From NCBI RefSeq assembly GCF_002727065.1, contig NZ_PDVP01000001.1, positions 248,001 to 312,000 on the forward strand: a stretch of 64,000 nt of DNA, written 5' to 3'. Made by a program: the position numbers and the translations under genes. Under the pieces are notes generated by a model, which saw nothing but the letters and a program-made list of their open reading frames with translations, was not told the DNA's origin and did not search any database. This document shows positions 37,677 through 49,200 of this stretch, piece by piece; positions within the stretch are counted from its first letter, which is position 1, and the number at the start of each line of letters is the position of its first letter. Source of the DNA: Zhengella mangrovi (GTDB taxonomy: Bacteria > Pseudomonadota > Alphaproteobacteria > Rhizobiales > Rhizobiaceae).

Positions 37677-38699
37677 TCAGGCGACGGACGTCGAGGCCCG
37701 GATCATCAGTGTCGGCTGCAGCGTGGTGATCGATGGCGCGGCTGAGGGGTCGGACAGGAGGCCGAGGATGTGGCTCGCCGCGATCCGTCCGAGGTCGTAA
37801 CAATGCGGATCGACCGTGGTAATGGCCGGGATCGAGACCTCGGCGAGTTCGTAGGCACCGAATCCGCAGATGGCGATCTGCTCCGGAACGGCGATTCCGA
37901 GCCGCTGGCATTCCGTCACCGCGCCGAAGGCCGCCAGGTCGGAAACGCAGATCACCGCGTCCGTGTCCGGCCATCGTCTGACCAGGGCCGCCATCGCTTC
38001 CGCGCCTTCGCGCATGGAAACCGGCGGCGGTCCCGCTTCCACGAGCCGGTGCGCCCCCAGCCCCTGGGCAGCCATCGCGGCGAGGTAGCCACGGCGGCGG
38101 TCGAGACCCCGCGTGTCGCGGGTGGCGTCGCCGCCGAGGAACCCGATGCGCCGCCGCCCGGTTTCCACCAGGTGGCGCACCAGCATGGCGCCGGCTTCCG
38201 CGTTGGAAAAGCCGGCCACGGACCCGACCGGATCCGCCGGCGCGTCCCAGGTTTCGAGCACCGGGATGCCGGCATGAACAAGCAGCCGCCGGCATGCATC
38301 CGTATGGCGTCCGCCGGTCAGGACGATCGCTTCCGGGCGCCGGGTCAGCAATTGCCGCACCAGCCGCTCCTCCTGCTCCAGGTCGTAGTTGGTGTAGCCG
38401 AGCAACACCTGCAGCCGGCTGTCGCCGAGCCCGTCGGTGAGGCCGCGCACGGTATCGGCGAAATTGGCGTTGTTGATCGAGGGAATGGTGACGGCAACGA
38501 AACCGGTGCGCCGGGACGAAAGGCCGGCCGCCGTGCTGTCGAAGACGTAGCCCAGCCGCTCGGCGGCGGCGATGATGGCCTCGCGCGTTTCGGCATTGAT
38601 CGGCGAGCCCGGGCGATAGGCCCGCGAGACCGTCATCGACGAGACGCCCGCCTCGCGGGCGACATCGGCCATCGTCGGCGATTTCCTTTCACCGCGCAT
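37677..38699 (-). CDS. LacI-family repressor, gluconate (GntR) type
   Basis: 340 aa from the ATG at 38699. HTH at residues 9-30 (MADVAREAGVSSMTVSRAYRPG) followed by the hinge helix (GYVFDSTAAGLSSRRTGFVAVTIPS) and a sugar-binding-type effector domain. Downstream of gntK by 20 bp on the same strand. A perfect palindrome at 39291-39306 between gntK and gnd is the likely operator, so gluconate or 6-phosphogluconate should relieve repression. Named LacI-type GntR in enteric bacteria, unrelated to the FadR/GntR family protein at 51576. Confidence 0.9.
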   Translation of the reverse strand: MRGERKSPTMADVAREAGVSSMTVSRAYRPGSPINAETREAIIAAAERLGYVFDSTAAGLSSRRTGFVAVTIPSINNANFADTVRGLTDGLGDSRLQVLLGYTNYDLEQEERLVRQLLTRRPEAIVLTGGRHTDACRRLLVHAGIPVLETWDAPADPVGSVAGFSNAEAGAMLVRHLVETGRRRIGFLGGDATRDTRGLDRRRGYLAAMAAQGLGAHRLVEAGPPPVSMREGAEAMAALVRRWPDTDAVICVSDLAAFGAVTECQRLGIAVPEQIAICGFGAYELAEVSIPAITTVDPHCYDLGRIAASHILGLLSDPSAAPSITTLQPTLMIRASTSVA

Positions 38700-38719
38700 G
38701 ACGTGCTGCTCCCGGGCGC

Positions 38720-39244
38720 TCAGCCGGCCCCCCGCTTCGGCACGGCGGGATTGCCGAGGAACCGCCGGGCAAGCATGGCCACGGTCTCGGGCAACGGCGA
38801 GCCGATATCCACGGTGACGGCGTCCTCGTCGGCCCCTGGTACCTCGAGCGCGGCGAACTGGCTGTCGAGCAGCGATTCGGGCATGAAATGGCCTTCCCGG
38901 CTGCGCATCCTTTCGCCGATCAGGGCGCGGGACCCGGACAGGTGGACGAAGGTCGTGTCCTTGCCGGCGCGGGAACGGATCCGGTCGCGATAGGCCCGCT
39001 TCAGCGCGGAACAGCCGATGATGAGCGATCCCTCGCTGGCCGCCAGCGCGCCGCCGACTTGGTCGAGCCAGGGCCAGCGATCCGCGTCGTCCAGCGGAAT
39101 CCCGCGCGTCATCTTGTCGATGTTGGCCGCCGGGTGCAGGGCGTCGCCGTCGATGAACCGGAAACCCGTCGCTTCCGCCAGTTTCTCGCCGACCGTGGTC
39201 TTGCCGCAGCCTGCTACACCCATGATCACGATCTTTTTCTTCAT
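38720..39244 (-). CDS. gntK: Gluconokinase
   Basis: 174 aa, the normal size. P-loop GVAGCGKTT near the N-terminus, then IDGDALHPAANIDKM, PLDDADRWPWL and LIIGCSALKRAYRDRIR, all diagnostic of GntK. It makes 6-phosphogluconate from gluconate with ATP; the product is the substrate of the 6PGD encoded divergently at 39439. Transcribed with the LacI regulator gene downstream. Confidence 0.94.
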   Translation of the reverse strand: MKKKIVIMGVAGCGKTTVGEKLAEATGFRFIDGDALHPAANIDKMTRGIPLDDADRWPWLDQVGGALAASEGSLIIGCSALKRAYRDRIRSRAGKDTTFVHLSGSRALIGERMRSREGHFMPESLLDSQFAALEVPGADEDAVTVDIGSPLPETVAMLARRFLGNPAVPKRGAG

Positions 39245-39290
39245 GGTGTGATCCGCCTTCCAGTCGTCGCAGCCCTACGCACGCCACTAT

Positions 39291-39306
39291 ATGTTATCGA
39301 TAACAT
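39291..39306. promoter_or_regulatory. Palindromic gluconate-repressor operator
   Basis: ATGTTATCGATAACAT is a perfect 16-bp palindrome with a central CG, as in LacI-family sites, and like the enteric GntR operator (ATGTTACC…GGTAACAT). It lies 47 bp before gntK and 132 bp before gnd and can control both directions. Confidence 0.75.
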
Positions 39307-39438
39307 GGTCAATGCCGCCGCGCCGGGAAGGGCGGCCGCCCCTGCCGCAACGGTTTCCGTTTTTCCCGCGACGGTGATAAGGGATCATCATCGCAGGCGC
39401 GGCAGCCGGCCGCCAACCGGAAGACACGGAACCCCCTC

Positions 39439-40845
39439 ATGACACAGACTGCAGACATCGGCCTGGTCGGCCTCGGAACCATGGGCGCCGCGCTCGCCCT
39501 GAACATCGCCGATCACGGCTACCGGATCGCGGTCTTCAACCGGACGGCCGCGCGGACAACCGAATTCGTGGCAGCGGCCGGCCCGCTGGGCGAACGGATC
39601 TTCCCGTCCACGGACCTCGGCGCCTTCGTCCGGTCGCTGGCCCGTCCGCGCAAGATCATCCTCATGGTGCCCGCCGGCCAGCCGGTCGACGACCAGATCG
39701 CGGCGCTGGAGCCGCACCTGGAGCCCGGCGACATCGTCATCGATTGCGGCAATGCCAATTTCGCCGACACCAACCGCCGGGCGGCCGAGGCGGAGCAAAA
39801 GCCCTGGCGGTTCTTCGGCGTCGGCGTCTCCGGCGGCGAGGAAGGCGCGCGCCACGGACCGTCGATGATGGCCGGGGGCGATCCCTCGATCTGGGAGGAG
39901 ACCCGCGGGATCTTCACCGCCATTGCCGCCCGCCACACCGATGGCACGCCCTGCGCGGCCTGGATGGGCGAGGGCGGCGCCGGCCATTTCGTGAAGATGG
40001 TTCACAACGGCATCGAATACGCCGACATGCAGATGATTGCCGAGATCTACGGTCTCCTGCGCGACGGGCACGGCTGGGACGCCGGCCGCATCGGCGAACT
40101 CTTCGCGCAGTGGAACGAGGGTCAGTTGAAATCCTACCTCGTCGAGATCACGGCGGCGGTCGCGCGCACCGCCGATCCGCGCACCGGCGAGCCGCTTCTC
40201 GACCGGATCGTCGACCAGGCCGGCCAGAAGGGAACCGGCCGCTGGACCGTCATCGAGGCCCAGCATCTCGGCACGCCCGTCCCGGTGATCGAGGCCGCGG
40301 TGGCCGCGCGCAACATGTCGGCCCGCATGGCCCTGCGCGAGGCCGGCGAAGCCCGCTTCGGCCGCGCGGCCCGGGCCATCGGCGGCGATGCAGATCCGGC
40401 CCGCCTCGAGCGTGCGCTGATCGCCGGCAAGATCCTGTGCTACGCGCAGGGCTTCGCCATGCTGCGCCGGGCGGCAGCCGACTACGGCTGGGCCCTGCCC
40501 ATGGCGGAGATCGCGCGGGTCTGGCGCGCAGGCTGCATCATCCGCTCCGCCATGCTCGACGACATGGCGGCGGCGCTCGAGAGCGATCCCGAGAACCTTG
40601 TCTTCGCCGACCGCTTTGCCGGCTTGCTGTCGGAAACCGTCGCCGACCTGCGCGCCATCGTCGGCGCTGCCATCGCCAACGGCCACCCCGTGCCCAGCCT
40701 TTACGCCGGGCTCGGCTGGTTTGACCAGTTGCGCCAGCGCCGCTCCACCGCCAATCTCATCCAGGGCCAGCGCGACTATTTCGGCCGCCATGGCTTCCAG
40801 TTGTTCGGCGAGGACGGCGAGCAGCACGGACCCTGGGCGGACTGA
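39439..40845 (+). CDS. gnd: 6-phosphogluconate dehydrogenase, decarboxylating
   Basis: 468 aa, the long tetrameric-type length. NADP fold GLVGLGTMGAALALNIADHGY with FNRT for the 2'-phosphate, IDCGNANFADTNRR, GVGVSGGEEGARHGPSMMAGG, the catalytic GAGHFVKMVHNGIEYADMQMI and the C-terminal QRDYFGRHGFQ. It oxidises 6-phosphogluconate to ribulose 5-phosphate and carbon dioxide, making NADPH. Together with gntK it completes gluconate entry to the pentose phosphate pathway. Confidence 0.95.
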   Translation: MTQTADIGLVGLGTMGAALALNIADHGYRIAVFNRTAARTTEFVAAAGPLGERIFPSTDLGAFVRSLARPRKIILMVPAGQPVDDQIAALEPHLEPGDIVIDCGNANFADTNRRAAEAEQKPWRFFGVGVSGGEEGARHGPSMMAGGDPSIWEETRGIFTAIAARHTDGTPCAAWMGEGGAGHFVKMVHNGIEYADMQMIAEIYGLLRDGHGWDAGRIGELFAQWNEGQLKSYLVEITAAVARTADPRTGEPLLDRIVDQAGQKGTGRWTVIEAQHLGTPVPVIEAAVAARNMSARMALREAGEARFGRAARAIGGDADPARLERALIAGKILCYAQGFAMLRRAAADYGWALPMAEIARVWRAGCIIRSAMLDDMAAALESDPENLVFADRFAGLLSETVADLRAIVGAAIANGHPVPSLYAGLGWFDQLRQRRSTANLIQGQRDYFGRHGFQLFGEDGEQHGPWAD

Positions 40846-40886
40846 CAGCACGATGATGATGTTGCTCCGGCTTGCGGGAGGCCAGC

Positions 40887-41774
40887 GTGATCGACAAGCT
40901 TGAGCTGTTCATGATCCTTGCCCGGGAGCGGCATTTTGGACGCGCTGCCGCGGCCTGCAACATTTCGCAGCCGACGCTCTCCTCCGCCATCAAGCAGCTC
41001 GAGGGACAGCTCGGGGTTCCCCTGGTCAATCGCGGCGCCCGCTACGAGGGCCTGACCCCGGAGGGCGAGCGGGTGCTCGACTGGGCCCGCCGGATCGTCG
41101 GCGATTGCCGCGCCATGACCGAGGAGATGAAGGCCGCCCGCAACGGCATTTCGGGCCGCATCCGCCTGGCGGTCATCCCCACGGCGCTGGCGGCCCTGCC
41201 GGAATGGACGACGGGCTTCAGCCGCCAGCATCCGGCGGTCGGCTTCTCCGTCCTGTCGCGGACCTCGGCCGAGATCCTGCACATGATCGCGCACCTCGAG
41301 GCCGACATCGGCATCACCTACCTGGAGAACGAACCGCTTGGCGATGTCACCGCGATCCCGCTCTACGAGGAGCGCTATTGCTTCGTCACGGCCGACCCCG
41401 ACCTCTTTCCCGGGCGGGACAGCGTCACCTGGGCGGAAGCCGGCGCCATGCCGCTGTGCCTGCTGACCCCGGACATGCAGAACCGCCGCATCGTCAACCG
41501 CTACCTCGAAATGGCGGGCGTGGAAGCTCGCGCGGTGCTGGAGACCGATTCCGTCATCGCGATGATCTCCCACATCGCGGCCGGCCCCTGGTCGGGCATC
41601 CTGCCCGAACGGCTCATCGCCATGGTCCCGTCCCGCGATGCGATCCGCTCGATTCCGCTGATCGGCCCCGACGGCGTGCAGATCGTCGGCGTCGTCGCGC
41701 CGCGGCAGGAATTGCGCCCGCCGGCCATTGCGGCATTCCTGCGCCATGTCGGCCTGCGCCAACGGGACGCCTGA
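40887..41774 (+). CDS. LysR family regulator, formate-dehydrogenase-operon (FdsR) like
   Basis: 295 aa from GTG 40887 with GGGAGG six bases upstream. LysR HTH at residues 1-60 (MIDKLELFMILARERHFGRAAAACNISQPTLSSAIKQLEGQLG), then an effector domain. The segments ISGRIRLAVIPTALAALPEW, ITYLENEPLGDVTAIPLYEERY and PLCLLTPDMQNRRIVNRYL closely recall regulators that precede fdsGBA formate dehydrogenase genes. No formate dehydrogenase is nearby; neighbours are gnd and a Ugp-type importer. It may act at a distance on C1 oxidation, which would fit the demethylation genes in this window, or may have a new local target. Confidence 0.85.
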   Translation: MIDKLELFMILARERHFGRAAAACNISQPTLSSAIKQLEGQLGVPLVNRGARYEGLTPEGERVLDWARRIVGDCRAMTEEMKAARNGISGRIRLAVIPTALAALPEWTTGFSRQHPAVGFSVLSRTSAEILHMIAHLEADIGITYLENEPLGDVTAIPLYEERYCFVTADPDLFPGRDSVTWAEAGAMPLCLLTPDMQNRRIVNRYLEMAGVEARAVLETDSVIAMISHIAAGPWSGILPERLIAMVPSRDAIRSIPLIGPDGVQIVGVVAPRQELRPPAIAAFLRHVGLRQRDA

Positions 41775-41843
41775 TCCCGCATTCGCCAGCGCGTCACACG
41801 CCGGTTTGCCGGCGCAAGATTGCGGGTTGGATCGACATTCCCT

Positions 41844-41858
41844 GATGTTATCATATCC
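41844..41858. promoter_or_regulatory. Possible half-operator upstream of Ugp-type importer
   Basis: GATGTTATCATATCC repeats the left half (ATGTTATC) of the gluconate palindrome at 39291; TGATGTTATCA is itself a short inverted repeat. It lies about 80 bp before the binding-protein gene and could place the importer under the same repressor. Only half of the site is kept. Confidence 0.3.
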
Positions 41859-41933
41859 CTGTAGCATTTCTCGCGCATGGGAGGAGCGACCGCGCTTCGC
41901 GTGGAGACTTGCTCACACAAAGGGAGACGTTTC

Positions 41934-43247
41934 ATGAAAAGAGTTGTACTGGGCGCGCTGGCGGCCGCCACCATGTTGTTGTCGCCGGCCACGGCCATGG
42001 CCGAGACCGAAATCCAGTTCTGGCACGCTTTCACCGGACGCCTCGGCGATCTGGTTGCCGCGCAGGTGGAAGATTTCAACAAGAGCCAGGATGAGTACAA
42101 GGTGGTTGCCACGCACAAGGGCAATTATTCCGAGACGCTCAATGCCGGCATCGCCGCTTTCCGTGCCGGCGAACAGCCGCATATCCTGATGGTCTTCGAG
42201 GTCGGGACCGCGACGATGATGGCCGCCAAGGGTGCCGTCAAGCCGGTCTACGAAGTGATGGACGAAGCCGGTGTTCCCTTCGATCCCGATGCCTACATCG
42301 GTTCGGTGAAAGGCTATTACACCAGCGCCGACGGCAAGATGCTGTCGCTGCCATTCAATTCCTCCACCCCGGTTCTCTGGGTCAACAAGGATGCGCTGAA
42401 GGCCGCCGGCATCGACCCCGAGGTCGATCTGTCGACGTGGCAGAAGGTCGGCGACGTGCTCGACAAGCTCAAGGCGTCCGGGTCCAAGTGCCCGATGACC
42501 ACCGCCTGGCAGAGCTGGATCCACCTGGAAAACCTGTCCGCCTATCACAACGTGCCGTTTGCCACGAAGGACAACGGTTTCGGCGGTCTCGACACCGAAC
42601 TCGCCTTCAACGGCCCGGTCCAGGTCAAGCACATCCAGACCATGGGTGAATGGGCGAAGGACGGCAAGTTCATCTATGCCGGCCGCCGCAACGAGGGCGG
42701 CGCCAATTTCCGCGCCGGCGAATGTGCCCTCTTCACGGAGAGCTCGGCCGGTTATGCCGGCATCAAGTCGGAGGCCAAGTTCGACTTCGCCGTCCGTCCG
42801 CTGCCCTACTGGGAAGGCGTCGAAGGCGCGCCTCAGAACACCATCATCGGTGGTGCCTCGCTCTGGGTCCTGTCGGGCCACAAGGCGGAAGACTACAAGG
42901 GTGTCGCTGAATTCCTGAACTACCTGTCCTCGACCGACGTCCAGGCCAAGTGGCACCAGGATACCGGCTACCTGCCGATCACCAAGGCGGCCGGCGAGAA
43001 GACCCGCGCCGACGGGTTCTACAAGGAAAATCCGGGCACCGATGTTGCGGTCATCCAGATGACCGCCAAGGAGCCGACGGCCAATTCCAAGGGCCTGCGC
43101 CTGGGTTCCTTCGACCAGATCCGCGGCATCATCGACGAGGAACTGGAAGGCGTCTGGTCCGGCAACAAGTCGGCCGAGGATGCGCTGAACACGGCCGTCG
43201 AGCGCGGCAACCAGCTGCTGCGCCGCTTCGAGCAGGCCAACAAGTAA
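41934..43247 (+). CDS. Sn-glycerol-3-phosphate-type ABC binding protein (UgpB-like)
   Basis: 437 aa from ATG 41934 with AAGGGAGAC upstream. Signal peptide (KRVVLGALAAATMLLSPATAMA) and SBP_bac family-1 fold: IQFWHAFTGRLGDLVAAQVEDFNKSQDEYKVV, FNSSTPVLWVNKDALKAAGIDP, FAVRPLPYWEGVEGAPQNTIIGGASLWVLSG. The WHAF and GGASLWV phrases are characteristic of UgpB. It captures its ligand in the periplasm for UgpA/E/C-like proteins encoded next. Glycerol 3-phosphate or a glycerophosphodiester is the family substrate; a sugar acid is an alternative given the gluconate genes beside it. Confidence 0.85.
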   Translation: MKRVVLGALAAATMLLSPATAMAETEIQFWHAFTGRLGDLVAAQVEDFNKSQDEYKVVATHKGNYSETLNAGIAAFRAGEQPHILMVFEVGTATMMAAKGAVKPVYEVMDEAGVPFDPDAYIGSVKGYYTSADGKMLSLPFNSSTPVLWVNKDALKAAGIDPEVDLSTWQKVGDVLDKLKASGSKCPMTTAWQSWIHLENLSAYHNVPFATKDNGFGGLDTELAFNGPVQVKHIQTMGEWAKDGKFIYAGRRNEGGANFRAGECALFTESSAGYAGIKSEAKFDFAVRPLPYWEGVEGAPQNTIIGGASLWVLSGHKAEDYKGVAEFLNYLSSTDVQAKWHQDTGYLPITKAAGEKTRADGFYKENPGTDVAVIQMTAKEPTANSKGLRLGSFDQIRGIIDEELEGVWSGNKSAEDALNTAVERGNQLLRRFEQANK

Positions 43248-43262
43248 GCTTGCACTGCAAGT

Positions 43263-43289
43263 GCACCGGCGGCCTCGGGCCGCCGGTGC
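43263..43289 (+). other. Hairpin after binding-protein gene
   Basis: GCACCGGCGGC-CTCGG-GCCGCCGGTGC forms a perfect 11-bp stem with a 5-base loop and weakly T-rich downstream bases (GTCTTCTTGG). It lies between the ugpB-like and ugpA-like genes and probably acts as an attenuator or mRNA stabiliser. Confidence 0.6.
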
Positions 43290-43316
43290 GTCTTCTTGGC
43301 AAGGCGAGGGGTAGGC

Positions 43317-44198
43317 ATGGAAAAACGGGTAACCTTCAAGGGCTGGCTCCTGCCGCTGGCTCTGGTCTTTCCGCAGGCCTTCATTTCCGCGGTCTTCTTC
43401 TTCTATCCCGCGGGCCAGGCCGTCTGGCAGTCGATGTTCATTCCCGACCCCTTCGGCCTGTCGTCGCAATTCGTCGGCCTTGGGAATTTCGAATACCTGT
43501 TTTCCGATCCCTATTACCGCTCGTCCTTTGTCACCACCGCCGTCTTTTCAACGCTGGTGACCGTGGTTTCCATGGTGCCTGCCCTGTTCCTGGCCGTTCT
43601 GGCGGACCGGCTCGTCAAGGGCGCGGGAACCTACCGCACGCTGCTCATCTGGCCCTATGCCGTCGCCCCGGCGGTCGCCGGCGTGCTGTGGATGTTCATG
43701 TTCAATACCCGGGTCGGTGTCGTGTCCTGGTACCTCGGCCAGCTGGGTTACACCTGGAACCACGTGCTCGACCCGAACGAGGCCATGGGCCTCGTGGTCG
43801 TGGCCTCGGCATGGGGCCGCATCAGCTACAATTTCCTGTTCTTCTACGCCGCGCTGCAGGCGGTACCGCGTTCGCTCATCGAGGCGGCGGCCATTGACGG
43901 CGCGCGCTTCTGGCGCCGCTTCTTCACCATCGTCCTGCCGATGCTGTCGCCGACCACCTTCTTCCTGCTCGTGGTCAACATCGTCTACGCGTTTTTCGAA
44001 ACCTTCGGCGTCATTCACACCATCACGTCCGGCGGCCCGCAGCAGGCCACCACCATTCTTGTCTACAAGGTCTACGCCGATGGCTTCGTCGGCCAGGACC
44101 TCGGCTCCTCGGCGGCCCAGTCGGTCGTCCTGCTGGTCGTCGTCGGCGCCCTGACCGTCATCCAGTTCCGTTTCATCGAGCGCAGGGTGCACTACTGA
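43317..44198 (+). CDS. ABC permease, UgpA-like
   Basis: 293 aa from ATG 43317. Six helices with MalF-type order; the EAA loop is [24 protein letters not shown]. The start [33 protein letters not shown] is typical of UgpA. It pairs with the UgpE-like protein one base downstream. Confidence 0.88.
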   Translation: MEKRVTFKGWLLPLALVFPQAFISAVFFFYPAGQAVWQSMFIPDPFGLSSQFVGLGNFEYLFSDPYYRSSFVTTAVFSTLVTVVSMVPALFLAVLADRLVKGAGTYRTLLIWPYAVAPAVAGVLWMFMFNTRVGVVSWYLGQLGYTWNHVLDPNEAMGLVVVASAWGRISYNFLFFYAALQAVPRSLIEAAAIDGARFWRRFFTIVLPMLSPTTFFLLVVNIVYAFFETFGVIHTITSGGPQQATTILVYKVYADGFVGQDLGSSAAQSVVLLVVVGALTVIQFRFIERRVHY

Positions 44199-44199
44199 C

Positions 44200-45069
44200 A
44201 TGGCCGACCAACCGATGAACGATGCCGGCGGCATGGTGGAGAAGCGCGGACGCTCACTCTGGCTCACCCATGCCATGATGATCCTCGGCGTGCTGGTGAT
44301 CTTCTTCCCGATCTGGCTGGCCTTCGTCGCCTCCACGGTGACCCAGCCCGACATCGTGTCGCCGCCCATGCCTGTGCTCCCCGGCAGCCACTTCTTCGAG
44401 AACTACAGCCGCGCGCTGCTGGCGGGCGTGAACGTGCCGGTGGCGACGATGATGCTCAATTCGCTGGTCATGGCGGTCGGCATCGCCATCGGCAAGATCA
44501 TCATCTCGCTGCTGTCGGCCTTTGCCATCGTCTATTTCCGCTTCCCCTTCCGGGGGGCCTTTTTCTGGATGATCTTCATCACGCTGATGTTGCCGGTGGA
44601 GGTGCGCATCGTGCCGACCTACGAGGTGATCGCCGGGTTTGGCATGCTCAATTCCTATTCCGGCCTCATCTTCCCGCTGATCGCCTCGGCGACGGCCACG
44701 TTCCTGTTCCGCCAGTTCTTCCTCACCATTCCCGACGAACTGGCCGAGGCGGCGCGTGTCGATGGCGCGCGCCCGATGCGCTTCTTCGTCGACATCGTCG
44801 TGCCGATGAGCCGCACCAACATCGCCGCGCTCTTCGTCATCCTCTTCATCTACGGCTGGAACCAGTATCTCTGGCCGCTGCTCATCACCACCGATCCCTC
44901 GATGAACACCATCGTCATGGGCATCCGGCAGATGTTCCCTTCGGGCGACGACATTGCCGACTGGCCGGTCATCATGGCGACGTCGATCCTCGCGATGATC
45001 CCGCCGGTCATCGTCGTGGTGTCGATGCAGAAACTGTTCATTCGCGGCCTTGTCGAAAGCGAGAAGTGA
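44200..45069 (+). CDS. ABC permease, UgpE-like
   Basis: 289 aa with six helices and the EAA loop [28 protein letters not shown]. The ending [13 protein letters not shown] is close to the classical C-terminus of UgpE (…FVRGMTAGAVKG-like tails of the MalG group). It starts one base after the ugpA-like stop, and the ATPase follows with 2 bp between. Confidence 0.88.
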   Translation: MADQPMNDAGGMVEKRGRSLWLTHAMMILGVLVIFFPIWLAFVASTVTQPDIVSPPMPVLPGSHFFENYSRALLAGVNVPVATMMLNSLVMAVGIAIGKIIISLLSAFAIVYFRFPFRGAFFWMIFITLMLPVEVRIVPTYEVIAGFGMLNSYSGLIFPLIASATATFLFRQFFLTIPDELAEAARVDGARPMRFFVDIVVPMSRTNIAALFVILFIYGWNQYLWPLLITTDPSMNTIVMGIRQMFPSGDDIADWPVIMATSILAMIPPVIVVVSMQKLFIRGLVESEK

Positions 45070-45071
45070 CG

Positions 45072-46124
<1,053 letters not shown>

Positions 46125-46146
46125 CGCATCCGGGCGGAAAAGGAAA

Positions 46147-46178
46147 AAAGCCGCGGCTCCGGAAGGAACCGCGGCTTT
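46147..46178. terminator. Bidirectional rho-independent terminator
   Basis: AAAGCCGCGGCTCC-GGAA-GGAACCGCGGCTTT forms a 14-bp stem with one mismatch and a GNRA-type loop, flanked by an A-run on the left and T-run on the right. It separates the convergent ugp-type operon and RND pump gene and should work in both directions. Confidence 0.9.
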
Positions 46179-46202
46179 ATCGTCTTGCCCTGTGAAGGCC
46201 CG

Positions 46203-49200
46203 TCAGGTGCGCAGCACCCGGTAGATCGCCGGGATGACCAGCACCGTCAGCAGCGTCGACGACGCGAGGCCGAACAGCAGCGAGATCGCCAGGCCCTGGA
46301 AGATCGGGTCGGTCAGGATAACCGCCGCGCCGATCATCGCCGCCAGCGCGGTCAGCAGGATCGGCTTGAAGCGGATCGCGCCGGCCTCGATCAGGATCTC
46401 CGTCAGGCCGCGCTCGCGCATCGGTGTCCCGGCCGGCACGTCGTGCTCGTCCTCTTCGGCGGCGACGATGGCCATCTCCGTCACCGGAACGTCCTCGTCG
46501 CCAGTTACCGGCACCAGGCGCGGCGCGTGGCGGATGAAGTCCACCAGCAGGATCGAGTTGCGCACGATGATGCCGGCGAGCGCGATGAAGCCGATCATCG
46601 ATGTGGCCGAGAACGGCGCGCCGAACAGCCAGTGGCCGCCGAGAATGCCGATGAAGGTCAGCGGGATCGGCGTCAGGATCACCAGCGGCACCTTGAACGA
46701 GCCGAACTGGCCGACGACCAGGATGTAGATGCCGAGCATGGCCACGATGAAGGCCGCGCCCATGTCACGGAAGGTCACCCAGGTCACTTCCCACTCGCCA
46801 TCCCACAGCAGCACCGGCTTGCTCTCGTCTTCCGGCTGGCCATGCAGCGAGATGACGGGCTTTTCCAGGCCGGTCCAGTCCTGCGCGTCGATGGCCTGCT
46901 GCACGGCGAGCATGCCATAGAGCGGGGCTTCGTAATCCCCGGCCATCTCGGCCGTCACCATTTCCGCGAAACGGCCATTGTGACGGAAGATCGGGAAGGA
47001 GGTCTTTTCCTCCTCGACCTTGATGACGTCGCCCAGTTCCACGACGCCGCGCGAGCCCGGCAGCACGTTGGCCGGAATCGGCGTGGTCAGGAAGGTCTCG
47101 TCCATCACCCGGTCGCCCTTCGGCCGCTCGACCCGGATCGGGATCGGCTGGCGGCCTTCGCCCTTGTGCGAATAGCCGACCGTGGTTCCCGAGTTGAGGA
47201 TCGAGAGCGTCTGCAGCACGTCGCTGTCCTGGACCTTGAAGAAGTCGAGATCGTCGGTCGAGATCGCCGTGCGCAGGCGGCGGGCCTGCTGGCCATAGGA
47301 ATTGTCCACGTCGACGATGTAGGGCACCGACTTGAACGCGTCCTCCACCTTGGCCGCCACCGCGCGCCGCGTCGGCGCATCCGGGCCGTAGATCTCGGCC
47401 AGCAGCGTCGCCATGACCGGCGGCCCCGGCGGCGGCTCGACCACCTTCAGGCTGGAACCTTCCGGAACGGCGATCTTCGCGATCCGCGCACGGATGTCGA
47501 GCGCGATCTCGTGGCTCGACCGCTCGCGTTCGCCCTTGTTGGTCAGGTTGATCGCGACGTCGCCCATCTGCGGCTCGGCCCTCAGGTAATAGTGACGCAC
47601 CAGGCCGTTGAAGTTGAACGGCTCGGCGGTGCCGGAATGGGTCTGCACGGACTTGACCTCCGGCAGGTCCAGCACGGTGCGCGCCACGGCCTGGGCCACC
47701 GCGTCGGTCTTCTCGACCGCCGTGCCTTCCGGCAGGTCGATGACAACCGACAGCTCCGACTTGTTGTCGAAGGGCAGCAGCTTCACCGTCACGTCCTTGG
47801 TGTAGAACAGCATCAGCGAGCCGATCGTCAGGGCGCCGACGAGCAACAGGAACAGCCAGCTCGTCGCCTTGTTCGCCAGGATCGGCCGGGCCACGGCAGA
47901 ATACATCGCGCCAAGCGCTCCGCCATGGCTGCCATGGCCGTCGCCATGCCCGTGCACTGGTGCCTTGCCGGCGAACTTCAGCATCAGCCAGGGTGTCACC
48001 ATCACCGCGACGAAGAACGAGAAGATCATCGCCGCCGAGGCGTTCGCCGGGATCGGCGACATGTAGGGACCCATCATGCCCGAGACGAAGAGCATCGGCA
48101 GCAGCGCCGCCACGACGGTCAGCGTGGCGATGATGGTCGGGTTGCCGACCTCCGCCACTGCCTCGATGGCGGCCTGCTTGCGGTCGCGCCCGTCCTTCAT
48201 CCCCCAGTGGCGGGCGATGTTCTCGATGACGACGATGGCATCGTCCACCAGGATGCCGATGGAGAAGATCAGCGCGAACAGCGACACGCGGTTGAGCGTG
48301 TATCCCATCAGCCGCGAGGCAAACAGCGTCAGCAGGATCGTCACCGGGATGACGATGGCCACGACCGCCGCTTCACGTCGGCCGATCGCCAGCCAGACGA
48401 GCAGGATGATCGACACCGTGGCAAGGCCCAGGTGGTAGAGCAGCTCGTTGGCCTTCTCGTTGGCCGTCTCGCCGTAGTCGCGGGTCACCTGCACCGTCAT
48501 GTCTTCCGGGATGAGCATGCCTTCCAGGCTCTCCACCCGGTGCAGGATCGCTTCGGCGACGGTAACGGCATTCGAGCCGGCCCGCTTGGCGACGGCCAGC
48601 GTGATCGACGGCACCCGCGTCACGCCGTCCTCACCCTTGGAAACGGTCGAGACCATCATGTCCGCGGTGTCGGTGGCGAAGGAGACGTCGGCGACGTCGC
48701 GCACGTAGACCGGACGGTCGTCGCGCGTCGTCAGCAGCAGGTTGCCGATCTCGTTGGGAGACCGCAGCGTCTCGCCGGCGACGACCGTGATCTGCTCGCC
48801 CTTGTTGCGCACGTTGCCGACCGGGAAGGACGTGTTGGCGCCCTGCACCTTGCCGGCAAGCTGCTGCAGCGTCACGCCGTAGAGGGCCAGCCGCTTCGGA
48901 TCCGGCGCGATGCGGATCTGCTCGCCGGTCTCGCCGACCAGGTAGGTCAGGCCGACATTGTCGATCTTGGCCACTTCCGTGCGCAGTTCACGCGCCACGC
49001 GGGTCAGGTCGTTGGCGTTGATGCGCCCCGCAGCTTCCGGCTTCGGCGACAGCGTCAGCGACACGATCGCCACGTCGTCGATGCCGCGGCCGACGATCAT
49101 CGGCTCGGGGATACCGACCGGGATGCGGTCCAGGTTGGCGCGCACCTTGTCGTGCACGCGCAGGATGGCGGCGTCCGAGGACGTGCCCGTAAGGAAGCGC

